Below, one piece after another: positions 34,089 to 43,318 of a DNA stretch of 64,000 bases. The position numbers and the translations under genes are program-made. The stretch comes from Bacillus benzoevorans. GTDB lineage: Bacteria > Bacillota > Bacilli > Bacillales > Cytobacillaceae. The notes under the pieces were generated by a model, which made no database searches, was not told the origin of the DNA, and was given only the letters and a program-made list of their open reading frames with translations. Location: positions 372,001-436,000 of the forward strand of contig NZ_JACHGK010000002.1 of assembly GCF_014207535.1 (NCBI RefSeq), written 5' to 3'. Numbering within the stretch: position 1 is the first letter of the stretch; the number at the start of each line of letters is the position of its first letter.

Positions 34089-34889
34089 TCATCTGTTCTT
34101 TTTCTTGCGGCCCATTCTGCCTTTTACCTCTTCAATCATTATAAAGTATACAGTCTTTCTATCAGATTCAGGAAAATCTGATTTCCAGCCGTTTCTGGGT
34201 TCTCCAGATACTTCGTTAAATACCCAAGATGAATTTTCTGGAACTTTAGCAATTGAGACTGCACGTTTATGCTCACTTGTACTATCTTGACCCACCCACT
34301 GCCTTCTAATAGCAATTTTAAGTTTATCCTTTTTTAATTTAAAATACTCAGGAAAATCCATAACACATATATCCGTGGTTGTTTTTATAGCTTTTGCAGC
34401 AATTAATATTAAGTCAGCAGGATGTTGGGAAAAACCGTACTTTGGACTATATTTAGTCATTAAAAGTTCAGTTAAATCACAAAATTCCTGCTCATTAAAA
34501 AACACTGACCAGTCAATATTTCTTTTTTTATCACTACTTTGATGGAACTTTTCTACTTCCTCATCAAATTTTCTAATCTTTTCAGGAATATTTTGAAACT
34601 CAAGCATACTAAAAACTGAATCCAGGGACTTTCTTTGAAGACGATTAAATCCAAAACTCCCTCCCTCCTGCTTAACCGATACTCCAAAGTCATTTATGTA
34701 AACATCCGCTTTCTTCTTACTATCCGTTGTAGCTATTAAATGCATTTCTGATTCATTCGTTATCTGGATATAACCTTCTTGACCTTTTTTAGGTGCTCCT
34801 ATGCTTTCTACTGTACCAATATGGTTTAATTTAATTTTGCCGATATTGTCAAAAAGATATTGGACAACCTTTGATTCATTACCAGCCAT
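34089..34889 (-). CDS. Unknown protein, possible PD-(D/E)xK-type nuclease
   Basis: A 266-residue soluble protein starting MAGNESKVVQYLFDN after GGGAG. The stretch KKADVYINDFGVSVKQEGGSFGFNRLQR has an Asp followed by a strand with VSVK, the arrangement of the D...(E/Q)xK core of many restriction enzymes, and a basic RLQR helix behind it. The rest is helical with a very basic C-terminus (GRMGRKKKNR). No methyltransferase is adjacent. A solitary nuclease or defence protein is the best guess, at low certainty. Confidence 0.6.
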   Translation of the reverse strand: MAGNESKVVQYLFDNIGKIKLNHIGTVESIGAPKKGQEGYIQITNESEMHLIATTDSKKKADVYINDFGVSVKQEGGSFGFNRLQRKSLDSVFSMLEFQNIPEKIRKFDEEVEKFHQSSDKKRNIDWSVFFNEQEFCDLTELLMTKYSPKYGFSQHPADLILIAAKAIKTTTDICVMDFPEYFKLKKDKLKIAIRRQWVGQDSTSEHKRAVSIAKVPENSSWVFNEVSGEPRNGWKSDFPESDRKTVYFIMIEEVKGRMGRKKKNR

Positions 34890-34961
34890 ACAGCTAACTC
34901 CCTTATATCGTTTTTTTCAAATCGGTTCCCCGTTAATATATTTTACGATAAATATTTTAAC

Positions 34962-35432
34962 CTATTCTTGCTTATGTCTGCTTCTTTTCAGATAGATTCC
35001 TGTGCCTAGGCCCAATGCAATCCCGTGAAACAGAGCATTCAATGCCACCGTTACCACCATATGTCCTTGGTCCCAAGCGAAGTCAGTGAAAAAGTGATAG
35101 AAGAGAGCATCAACATAGAGCAATATGATTTTACCTAGAACAAATACAAGGGCACCGATAACTGCAAAATGGAGGACGTATTTTTTGGCACCGATGATCA
35201 GTCCAAATAAGCCTCCCACCAGCATTCCGGAAATCAAAAAAGGTATCTGGCAGCCATCATAAATCGAAAGACCGATTAAGGCACCGCCAAACAGACCTAC
35301 AACGATTGCCACCAATGAGGCAAGGATGGTCCTGATTTGCTTGACATGAGTGGCAATGAAAAAGCTAAAAATAAGACCGCCTATGAGTCCTTCTGTCGAA
35401 GAACTAACAGCAAGATGTATTTTCGTATCCAT
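34962..35432 (-). CDS. Small membrane protein of unknown function
   Basis: A 156-residue protein with four to five hydrophobic segments rich in Gly (EGLIGGLIFSFFIA, GLFGGALIGLSI, LISGMLVGGLFGLIIG), ending in a basic KRSRHKQE tail. The frame starts inside the end of the HesB-like gene (29-base overlap) with no clear ribosome binding site, so translation coupling is likely. I do not recognise the family. Confidence 0.65.
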   Translation of the reverse strand: MDTKIHLAVSSSTEGLIGGLIFSFFIATHVKQIRTILASLVAIVVGLFGGALIGLSIYDGCQIPFLISGMLVGGLFGLIIGAKKYVLHFAVIGALVFVLGKIILLYVDALFYHFFTDFAWDQGHMVVTVALNALFHGIALGLGTGIYLKRSRHKQE

Positions 35433-35688
35433 TTAAAACAATAAAGATTTCGCCGTCTTCTTCTTCCGCCTCGATAACCACACTGCTCAATTGTTCTTTC
35501 ATACCCGGCTGAATAGCAATATTTATTCCATTAATATCTTCTAATATGTCGTTTTCCTCAGCCTTTTGCAAAGCAATCCCTAATTTCACACTGCAGCACC
35601 CATTGATCCCATAGAAACGCAAGGTAGAAACTCCTTGGACTTTCATTGTCTGTTCGATATATTCTTTTGCTTTTTCAGTAATGTTCAC
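35404..35688 (-). CDS. HesB/IscA-like protein
   Basis: A 94-residue protein of the HesB/YadR fold: ITEKAKEYIEQTMKVQGVSTLRFYGINGCCSVKLGIAL is the start of an A-type carrier. The canonical C...CGC ligand set is changed: a CC pair occurs near residue 31 and another CC at the extreme C-terminus. It may hold an iron-sulfur cluster or a metal in a non-standard way. It is the first gene of a two-gene unit with the membrane protein. Confidence 0.78.
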   Translation of the reverse strand: MNITEKAKEYIEQTMKVQGVSTLRFYGINGCCSVKLGIALQKAEENDILEDINGINIAIQPGMKEQLSSVVIEAEEEDGEIFIVLNGYENTSCC

Positions 35689-36197
35689 TTTTGCAGCCTC
35701 CTATTCGTTTGTATAAAAAAGAAAAATGGCTAGTGTTGTAGTTCCTTCCTTTTATTGAGTCTTATATACCGCATTGTTTTGTTGATCTGATTATTTTCTT
35801 TTTTAGAGAATGAAACAGGAGCCAGTGGTTCACTGACAGGCTCTATCTCTGTTTGTTCTTGTGAATAATTTCACTTAAACCGCCCTAATATTGTAACCCC
35901 TTAGACTTAACCACCAGCTTCCCCCTCAGATAATATTATAAAACTAATTTTATGGTTTTGAATTCATTAATGATGAACATTCTACGGACTCTATATTTTG
36001 TCAATAGCAGTATTGTTAAAGTATTAAACTGGCTTTGCCATAAGACAGAGCCAGTTTTTACAATGGTGGTAGAAAGTTATTTGTTTCCAATCAACGAAAC
36101 TTATCAATCATTAAGAACTGGCCAGATTACTGAAGACTGGAGAAAAAATTTAAGCGAACAGATACCAAATACTGTTCGCCTTTTTATCCAGAATGCT
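35689..36197. other. 510-base gap with two hairpins
   Basis: AAACTGGCT/AGCCAGTTT at 36026-36057 and GCGAACAG/CTGTTCGC at about 36154-36180 both resemble terminators. The second serves the esterase gene on the minus strand, with a T-rich tail. A plus-strand frame at 35952-36281 has no ribosome binding site and is not called. Confidence 0.5.
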
Positions 36198-37457
36198 TTA
36201 TTTTTTTGTTTTATTCTTCCTTTTCATCAGTTTTACAAGGATGGCTTTAACAAAGTCCTTGATAGATGTTTTGCCAGGTGATTCATCCATCCTTTCTCCC
36301 TTTATCTCAGTGGAAGTTTTGTCTGGTGTTTCAAGTGGTATTTCTACTGCCGGTTCAGGTGGTGTTGGTGCCGGAGGATTTTCTGGAGGGTTTACAAAAT
36401 CATTGACCGGCGGTTGTTCGACGGGTATAACAACTGGTAAGCTTTCCAATGGATGAAGTTGTGACTCAACGAATACTGGAGTTCGTTCTATGACCTGTGT
36501 TTCGCTTCTTTTTTCTACATGTTGTTGTGGATGCTTGCTTAAAAATTCCCACATAATTTCTGTTGCATTTGGACCGGAGGGGTCTGTATAAGAACCAGTT
36601 TCAGTCCCGCCTGACCAAGCATGCCCCATTTCGTCAATCAGCCAAAACTCCAATAATTCTTTATCGTTGGAATCATGATAAACATAGCAAATATAACTTT
36701 TTCCATTTATACTATCTGAATGGATCTGGGCGGGAGTCACATCAGCCTGACCAATACCGCCTTCAACGAGAAAATTGGTTTGGGCCCATTGGATGATCAC
36801 TTGCTCGCCGTTAATGGGGTTGACGGTTGTATCCGAGCTTCCATGGAAAACAATCACGCGCATTTTTTTCTTATTTTCTCCCATCTCTTGAAAGGCATGA
36901 TTTCCACATTCAAATGGGTCAGGTACACCTGTCGCCATCCTTTTTTGTGCTTCATTCGCCAGCGGATCAATTAGTAATAACACATTTGCCGCGTCATAGG
37001 CTAATCCCGAATAAATGCCGATACCGTTAAATACATCCGGGTATGCAGCACCAAGGATACACGCTTGTGAACCGCCGGCAGAAAAGCCGGCAGCGTACAC
37101 TTTTTTGGAATCAATCATGTATTTGCTTTTCACTTCATTAATCATTCCATAAATCAGCTTAGGATGCCCCTGCCCACGGTGTTGATTTTTATCTAAAAAC
37201 CAGTTCCAGCAGCCAAAATGGTTATACCCGGCTGGATCTGCGGGATTAAATGGATGGTTCATGTCAGGATAGAGGACAAAGAATTGTTCCTTTTCAGCCA
37301 GTGTATTCATGTTTGTCCCTGCAGCAAAATCATCCGGATTCTGGCTGCATCCATGGAGCAACACCACCAACGGACACTCTTTATCAACCTGATATTCCCC
37401 AGGAATGTAAAGCTTGTATTTAAAATCCTGATAAGCAAAGCCAAGAAATTCTCCCAA
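36198..37457 (-). CDS. PHB-depolymerase-family esterase
   Basis: A 419-residue alpha/beta hydrolase of the extracellular PHB depolymerase/feruloyl esterase group. LVVLLHGCSQNPDDFAAGTNMN is the oxyanion region, AAGFSAGGSQACILGAAYPDVFNG holds the nucleophile Ser, FHGSSDTTVNP the likely Asp, and MGHAWSGGTETGSYTDPSGPNAT the His and family signature. There is no signal peptide. The C-terminal 110 residues are a Pro-rich linker plus a basic helix (KDFVKAILVKLMKRKNKTKK), perhaps for granule or membrane attachment. TTG 37457 follows AAGGAGGG. Confidence 0.87.
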   Translation of the reverse strand: MGEFLGFAYQDFKYKLYIPGEYQVDKECPLVVLLHGCSQNPDDFAAGTNMNTLAEKEQFFVLYPDMNHPFNPADPAGYNHFGCWNWFLDKNQHRGQGHPKLIYGMINEVKSKYMIDSKKVYAAGFSAGGSQACILGAAYPDVFNGIGIYSGLAYDAANVLLLIDPLANEAQKRMATGVPDPFECGNHAFQEMGENKKKMRVIVFHGSSDTTVNPINGEQVIIQWAQTNFLVEGGIGQADVTPAQIHSDSINGKSYICYVYHDSNDKELLEFWLIDEMGHAWSGGTETGSYTDPSGPNATEIMWEFLSKHPQQHVEKRSETQVIERTPVFVESQLHPLESLPVVIPVEQPPVNDFVNPPENPPAPTPPEPAVEIPLETPDKTSTEIKGERMDESPGKTSIKDFVKAILVKLMKRKNKTKK

Positions 37458-37728
37458 ATCGCGACCCTCCTTTTTTCACTCTATTTTTCTATCATATTCC
37501 ATTGTTGTCTAAACATCACTAATTTGACAAAGATATTCGATACCATTCACAACAGATCCTGTATCGTTTTGTTAACTGATTAACCAGTTAACTTATGGAT
37601 GTTTTTATTCTTCACTTGGATCAGGCACTAGAGATTTATTGGAGGATTCTGTAATTATCTTTAAGTAATGGAAACCTCTCATGGTATACTGTTTTTAACA
37701 GGTCAATTCATAACTAAAGGAGGATATC

Positions 37729-39111
37729 ATGCGGAGATTTTTTAGTTTGTTCATCATTCTATTAATCTTTTTTCTCGCTGTACCCATGACCGGACTCGCA
37801 TCGGGTACATTCAGAGACGTTTCAAAAACTTACACATTTTACAAAGAAGTTGAATTTCTTTCTTCAAAACAGATCATCACAGGGTTTCAAGGTGGAATCT
37901 TCCGACCGGATGTACAGGTCACCCGTGCAGAAGCAGCAATTATGATTGGACGTGCGCTTGGGTTAAACGGGGAACCTCGGAATACGAAGTTTAGCGATGT
38001 AACCGCCAATGTCACAGGCTCCGGCTATATCGCTGCGGCCGTTGAAAAGAAAATTATTACGGGATACTCCGATGGCACCTATCATCCTCATGAAAATATT
38101 TCACGTGGACAGATGGCCATTATCTTAGACAGGGCCTTTAACTTAGAAGATCGTCACCTTTCTAATCCATTTCAGGATATTTCCCCTAGTAAGGCAGCCT
38201 ATCAATCGATATTAAACGCTTATGCTCTGGGAATAGCAAATGGATATTCGGATGGTACATATCGCCCTGAGGCCACTGTATCCCGCGGACACTTTTCTGC
38301 TTTTTTAACACGTGCATTAGAGCCATCCTTCAGAGGGAAACCAACCTTTGCGATTGAATCGGTTTCAGGATGGGAACCAGGTTCTTCTGTAGCAGAAGTA
38401 GACATTGCCCATGAATGGGTGGTCAAGTTTAATGATGAACTTGACGAAAATTGGAGAAATTTTGAGAATTTGAGAAAAAATATGTATGTTGTCCGCGAAC
38501 GGGATAATCAAAGACTAGACATTTTTAATCCAATTATTAGCAGAGATGATCCGACCTCTATCACACTTGGTCTGACTGCGCTATATGATAGGAATGAGAC
38601 TTACTATCTATATATTACAAAAGATATGACATCAAAAATGGGAAATCCTTTAGCTAAACCTTTGAAACTAAAATTTCATACAAACGGACCTGAATATACT
38701 ATAAATCAGACGATAGAACAGGATGGCATCAAATTGGAATTAGCAATCGATCAATCAGAGGAGAAGGTATTCGCAAAGGTAAAAGCAACCAATGTAAGCA
38801 GTGAACCCATTTCGTATTTTGGCACTAATGGATGCGACAAAGGAATTGCCGCTGATTTATTCACGGACACGAAAGATGGTCCAGTCAAAATCGGAAGTAA
38901 ATGGGCGCCTTCCGGCATTGCATGTACTCTTATGATTGAACATTACGTACTTCAACCTGGCGCTACAATCGAAATCCTTGAAGTATTATACCCGCCAGCT
39001 GAACCAGTAAATGGAAATATCTATGTAAAAGCGATATTTAAAAGAGAAATAGATAAGAGTAATCCTCTCATTAAACCAGCGGAAATATCCATTCCATTAG
39101 AAAAATTTTAG
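37729..39111 (+). CDS. S-layer-homology surface protein
   Basis: A 460-residue secreted protein with a signal peptide (residues 1-24, FFSLFIILLIFFLAVPMTGLA). Three SLH domains follow: FRDVSKTYTFYKEVEFL, FSDVTANVTGSGYIAAAV and FQDISPSKAAYQSILNA, each ending in RPD/HPH/RPEAT...SRG motifs. These bind pyruvylated cell-wall polymer. Then comes an Ig-like region and a C-terminal BsuPI-like beta domain (VFAKVKATNVSSEPISYFG). The start is fixed by AGGAGG. Function beyond wall anchoring is unknown. Confidence 0.9.
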   Translation: MRRFFSLFIILLIFFLAVPMTGLASGTFRDVSKTYTFYKEVEFLSSKQIITGFQGGIFRPDVQVTRAEAAIMIGRALGLNGEPRNTKFSDVTANVTGSGYIAAAVEKKIITGYSDGTYHPHENISRGQMAIILDRAFNLEDRHLSNPFQDISPSKAAYQSILNAYALGIANGYSDGTYRPEATVSRGHFSAFLTRALEPSFRGKPTFAIESVSGWEPGSSVAEVDIAHEWVVKFNDELDENWRNFENLRKNMYVVRERDNQRLDIFNPIISRDDPTSITLGLTALYDRNETYYLYITKDMTSKMGNPLAKPLKLKFHTNGPEYTINQTIEQDGIKLELAIDQSEEKVFAKVKATNVSSEPISYFGTNGCDKGIAADLFTDTKDGPVKIGSKWAPSGIACTLMIEHYVLQPGATIEILEVLYPPAEPVNGNIYVKAIFKREIDKSNPLIKPAEISIPLEKF

Positions 39112-39118
39112 AAAAATG

Positions 39119-39142
39119 AAAGTGAGGATTAGTCCTCACTTT
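39119..39142 (+). terminator. Terminator of the SLH gene
   Basis: AAAGTGAGGA and TCCTCACTTT form a 10-bp stem followed by T residues, 8 bases past the stop codon. Confidence 0.9.
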
Positions 39143-39214
39143 TTGTCATTCATCTTAGATTCCTGTTTTTAGAATATTTTATATTCTTGATGCCTACTCA
39201 CTTATCGAAATAAG

Positions 39215-39294
39215 TTTGAAAAATAGAGTACTTTACTATCGAACTATAGGTTGGGAAAAATCAGGAAAACAGAAGAATCGTCCCCATGTTTTAT
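39215..39294. repeat. Dispersed GGGGACGGTTCTC repeat, copy d
   Basis: TTTGAAAAATAGAGTACT ... AAACAGAAGAATCGTCCCCA then TGTTTTA. On the minus strand its TAAAACATGG begins with the TAA stop of the histidine kinase. Confidence 0.75.
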
Positions 39295-40553
39295 TCATCA
39301 ATGGAAACTGGAAGTATAATATCAACTGTTGTCCCCTTATTCATCTCACTTTTTATATCGATCCTTCCTTGATGATCTTCAATAATCTTATGACTGACCA
39401 TTAGGCCCAAACCGGTTCCTTTTTCTTTTGTTGTATAAAAAGGTTCACCTAACCTAGAGAGCAAGTCACCTGGGATACCATACCCATTATCAATAAAACG
39501 AATACGGACACGGTCTTCTTTCCAATGCGAAACCTCAATATGGATTTTCCCTTTATTTGGAACCGCCTCTATGGCATTTTTAAAAATATTGATAAATACC
39601 TGCTTTATTTGATTCCCTTCACATTTAACCAAAATCATATCCGATTCAATCTCTTTAGTGACCTCTACATTTTTAACAATAGCAATTGTCTCAAGCAACG
39701 TAATGACATCTCTTAATAAAGAAGTGATATTTTCATTTTGATAGGTAATCGCTTGGGGTTTGGATAGTACCATGAATTCACTGACAATCAAATTGATGCG
39801 TTCAATTTCAGATAACATAATGTTATAGTACTGTTTTTCTTCATCTTTTGAATCCTTATATTGTAGTAATTGGAGAAAGCCTTTTATAGAGGTTAGGGGG
39901 TTTCGAATTTCATGTGCTACAGCGGCCGCTAATTCACCTACAATCGAAAGCTTTTCAGATTTCCTTATAAGTTCCTCTTTATCTTTTAATTCTGTAATAT
40001 CTCTCACAATGACGAAAACCCCTACTATTTTTTCATCTATCACGATCGGTACACTTGTCATACTTATTTGTATACAATGCCCGCTTTTGATCGTACAACT
40101 GCACTCTACGTTGGAAGACTTCCCTTTTGCTACTTCTGATAAATGCTTTTGAACTTTATCCAAATCGTCTTTGCCTATAAGGTCCTTAATTGTCATGTTT
40201 GTCAACTCTTCTTCACTATATCCAGTTATTTTCCCAGTAACACGATTAGCTGATATCATATTACCCTTTAAGTCCAAACGTATGAGCGCATCCATATTAT
40301 TTTCAACAAGGCTCTGTAACTGCTTCTCCCGGTTTTCAATATCTTTCATATTTCTATAAATCAATTTATTTATAAAAAATCCAGTTGCAATAACAAAAAG
40401 AAAGCCTTTTGCAATACTTATCCAAAAAACATCCTTCGTATAAAACTTTGTTAATAACCATTCAGTTGAATAAATCCAAATCAGACTAGATAAAATGAAT
40501 AGAATGGATATTTCAAACGCGATTTTCTTACTGCGGCTAACATTATTCTTCAT
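39291..40553 (-). CDS. Membrane PAS sensor histidine kinase
   Basis: A 420-residue kinase with two N-terminal membrane segments (IAFEISILFILSSLIWIYS and ISIAKGFLFVIATGFFI), a PAS domain (about residues 75-190), HisKA with AVAHEIRNPLTSIKGFLQLLQ, and HATPase with NIFKNAIEAVP, DNGYGIP and GTGLGL. ATG 40553 follows AAGGGA. It resembles the KinB/KinC/KinD sporulation kinases and ResE-like stress sensors. No cognate regulator is adjacent. Confidence 0.9.
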   Translation of the reverse strand: MKNNVSRSKKIAFEISILFILSSLIWIYSTEWLLTKFYTKDVFWISIAKGFLFVIATGFFINKLIYRNMKDIENREKQLQSLVENNMDALIRLDLKGNMISANRVTGKITGYSEEELTNMTIKDLIGKDDLDKVQKHLSEVAKGKSSNVECSCTIKSGHCIQISMTSVPIVIDEKIVGVFVIVRDITELKDKEELIRKSEKLSIVGELAAAVAHEIRNPLTSIKGFLQLLQYKDSKDEEKQYYNIMLSEIERINLIVSEFMVLSKPQAITYQNENITSLLRDVITLLETIAIVKNVEVTKEIESDMILVKCEGNQIKQVFINIFKNAIEAVPNKGKIHIEVSHWKEDRVRIRFIDNGYGIPGDLLSRLGEPFYTTKEKGTGLGLMVSHKIIEDHQGRIDIKSEMNKGTTVDIILPVSIDE

Positions 40554-40572
40554 GAATAGTTCCCTTCCCCAG

Positions 40573-40595
40573 AACAAGGGGACAGTTTTGCGTCA
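40573..40595. repeat. Dispersed repeat, partial copy g
   Basis: AACAAGGGGACAGTTTTGCG matches the core of the dispersed repeat. It lies just upstream of the histidine kinase, so that gene is flanked by copies at both ends. Confidence 0.5.
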
Positions 40596-40705
40596 TTTAT
40601 TCTGGCTTTAGATAAAATTACTTCTCATTTAAATATTATATGATTATAAGATAACAGTGAACTGGAAACATTAAACATAAAAGTGATAATCTAACACAAC
40701 AAAAA

Positions 40706-40735
40706 TGAGAACCCAGTCTATCCTCTGGATTCTCC
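40706..40735. terminator. Hairpin after the CopZ-like gene
   Basis: GAGAACCCAG and CTGGATTCTC form an imperfect 10-bp stem 54 bases past the CopZ-like stop. Confidence 0.5.
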
Positions 40736-40788
40736 TATGATTCTATGAATATATATTTAATCCTTTGTTACTTCAGTCACGAGCAGCC

Positions 40789-41022
40789 TTAAGCGGATTT
40801 TACCTTTGAGTTGATCACTCCATACCCTAAGTCCTTGATAGCTTTTTCAATATCGCCAATTGCCAACGTTTCTGAGTCAAAATCTGCTTTTACTTTACTT
40901 GCATTGAATAATACTTTTACACTTTTTTTATGGATCCCTTTCAATCCTTTTACTGCATTCTCAATCTTTTGCATACATGATGGACAAGCTAGTGTTTCTA
41001 ATTGAATGGTTGCTTTTTGCAT
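40789..41022 (-). CDS. CopZ-like heavy-metal chaperone
   Basis: A 77-residue HMA-fold protein with the metal loop LACPSCMQKIENAV near the N-terminus, followed by VKVLFNASKVKADFD. AAAAGGAGAGG precedes the ATG. It lies 140 bases downstream of a P1B ATPase that has no HMA domain of its own, so it probably delivers metal to that pump. CPSC rather than the copper-type CGHC leaves the metal uncertain. Confidence 0.85.
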   Translation of the reverse strand: MQKATIQLETLACPSCMQKIENAVKGLKGIHKKSVKVLFNASKVKADFDSETLAIGDIEKAIKDLGYGVINSKVKSA

Positions 41023-41164
41023 AATTAACCTCTCCTTTTTTCATTTTGAGGCTTCATTCTTCTTTCTCTTCCTCTTTATAATTCAAGTATAGCCCTGTTT
41101 CGCATAAATTTAATTGATGGTAATCAAGTTTTGCAACTTTCACTTTGAAACTAAGTGGTACTTA

Positions 41165-43063
41165 TTATGCAATTTCAGCTGTTTCTATTTTTGCTTCTGT
41201 GATAGACTGTGTCCCTCTCAAACGATATCTCAGCAATCTTATACCATTCAAGATCACGACCAAAATACTTCCTTCGTGTACCAGCATACCGATGGTCATG
41301 TTCATCCATTCGCTGAAGAACACACTGGCAAGTAAGACCAATACCACACCTACCGCAATGGTGTTATTTTGTTTCATGTTTCTTGCCGTTGCTTTTGTTA
41401 AGCCTAAAGCGTGTGACAAATGACTGAAGTTGGAATTCATCAAGACAACATCGGATGTTTCAATCGCCACATCGGTTCCGCTGCCCATTGCGATTCCGAT
41501 ATCCGCGAGGGCTAATGAAGGACTGTCGTTGACCCCGTCTCCAACAAAAGCGACGATGCGGCCTTCTGCTTGAATTTTTTTGATATAAGCCGATTTATCT
41601 TCTGGCAGCATATGCCCATGTGCTTCTGTCAGACCAAGTTCACGAGCAACTAAGTCAACGGTTCCCTGATTGTCTCCTGAAAGAACCACGAGGTTTTTCA
41701 CGCCTAATTTTTTAAACCTTTGCAGTTCTACTCTCATACCTGGACGAATTTGATCACGAATGCCCGTTAGAACTTCCAATTTACCGTCGATAGCCGTCAA
41801 GACAAGTGAGTCTCCATTTTCTTCAAATCGCTTCACATCTTCTTTCGCTTTTTCGCTCAATGCAATATTTTCTTTTGCCATCAAAGCGACGTTTCCTACT
41901 GCTACCCGATGACCGTTTACTTTTGCGACAATTCCGCCGCCTTTGACCACTTCTGTCTCTTCTACCGTGTAGACAGTCGTCTCACCGATGTCTTTTAAGA
42001 CAGCTTTTGCAAGTGGGTGATCGGATTCACCTTCTACGCTTGCCAAGTATCCAAGCGCTGCCTTCCTGTTCTCTCCATAGTATTCACTTTCTGCTGCTTC
42101 AGGGTTTCCCACTGTCAATGTTCCTGTTTTATCAAAAACCATTGTATCCACTTTACTGAAATCATTGATCACCTCACTGCCTTTTAGGAGGATGCCATTA
42201 CGTGCACCGTTTCCGATACCGGCGACGTTGGAAACAGGGACACCAATCACCAGCGCCCCTGGGCAGCCTAACACCAAAATGGTAATGGCTAGTTCTAAAT
42301 TCCGTGAGAATAACCATACGATGAGGGCTAGGACTAATACGGCTGGAGTATAATATTGGGAAAATCGGTCAATGAACCGCTCCGCTTCTGACTTGGAATC
42401 CTGGGCTTCTTCTACCAATTCAATGATTTTACCAAATGTCGTATCTTCCCCCACCCGGTCTGCTCGAATTTGAATCGTTCCATTTTCCAAGATGGTTCCG
42501 GCAAAGACTCTGGAATCAATAACTTTATTTACTGGTACAGATTCTCCTGTGATGCTTGCTTCATTGATGTGACCCCCTCCGATGATAACGGTTCCATCAA
42601 CAGGAACTTTTGCACCGGTCTTAACAAGCAAAATATCTCCTTCGTCCACCTCATCCACATCTACTTCCTCAAATTCCCCACTTTCCCCTTTCTTCCATGC
42701 ACTTTCTGGTGCCATTTCTGTTAATTCCTTGATGGCAGATCGTGTTTTGTTCAACGTGCGTTGTTCCAAGTAAGAACCGAAGAGGAATAAGAACGTAACG
42801 ATCGCTGCTTCTTCGTAGTTTTGAATAAAAAAAGCTCCGATAACGGCAGTGGTGACTAACACATCAATACTGACAACTTTTACTTTTAGGGCTTGATAGG
42901 CTTGGATGGCTATTGGTGCTGCTCCAAAAATAGAGGCGATAACGAATGACACATTGAAAAGAGTGGTGTTTTCTAAAACAAAATGACTAAAGAATCCGAG
43001 TACAATCAAGATTCCACTCATCAGGGCAATCTGATTTTTCTTCCCCAATATAAATCTTTGCAT
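41165..43063 (-). CDS. Heavy-metal P1B-type ATPase
   Basis: A 632-residue cation pump. TGES is in EASITGESVPV, the phosphorylation site in FDKTGTLT, SDHPLA is the P1B-specific HP motif, and GDGVNDSPSLA the hinge. The transmembrane metal motif reads LGCPGALVIG, i.e. CPG where CPC, CPH or SPC is expected. There is no N-terminal metal-binding domain. ATG 43063 follows GGAGGGAA; the frame extends 27 codons further. Substrate could be Cd, Zn, Co, Cu or Fe; the neighbouring chaperone suggests a soft metal. Confidence 0.9.
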   Translation of the reverse strand: MQRFILGKKNQIALMSGILIVLGFFSHFVLENTTLFNVSFVIASIFGAAPIAIQAYQALKVKVVSIDVLVTTAVIGAFFIQNYEEAAIVTFLFLFGSYLEQRTLNKTRSAIKELTEMAPESAWKKGESGEFEEVDVDEVDEGDILLVKTGAKVPVDGTVIIGGGHINEASITGESVPVNKVIDSRVFAGTILENGTIQIRADRVGEDTTFGKIIELVEEAQDSKSEAERFIDRFSQYYTPAVLVLALIVWLFSRNLELAITILVLGCPGALVIGVPVSNVAGIGNGARNGILLKGSEVINDFSKVDTMVFDKTGTLTVGNPEAAESEYYGENRKAALGYLASVEGESDHPLAKAVLKDIGETTVYTVEETEVVKGGGIVAKVNGHRVAVGNVALMAKENIALSEKAKEDVKRFEENGDSLVLTAIDGKLEVLTGIRDQIRPGMRVELQRFKKLGVKNLVVLSGDNQGTVDLVARELGLTEAHGHMLPEDKSAYIKKIQAEGRIVAFVGDGVNDSPSLALADIGIAMGSGTDVAIETSDVVLMNSNFSHLSHALGLTKATARNMKQNNTIAVGVVLVLLASVFFSEWMNMTIGMLVHEGSILVVILNGIRLLRYRLRGTQSITEAKIETAEIA

Positions 43064-43318
43064 GGCTGCTTCCCTCCCTCTTTTATTTATTCCTGTTGTC
43101 GATAATTTAAGTATAGGGTATTTTTTACTACTTAGAATTGACAAGAATCAAGTTTCAACAATTTGTTATATCTGTTTTGAATTGTTTTACCTCGTTTTGA
43201 TAAGTGGATAGCTCTACTCTTCAAATAAATCCCAATCTTCAATCATACATCTCATGGTATAATATTATTTTGTATAAAAATTTTTCAGATAATAGATTTT
43301 CAGGAAGGATGACGAATA

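Noticed and set aside
35952..36281. 109-codon plus-strand frame between the HesB-like and esterase genes
   Set aside because: No ribosome binding site, no recognisable motif, two terminator-like hairpins inside it and an overlap with the esterase 3' end.
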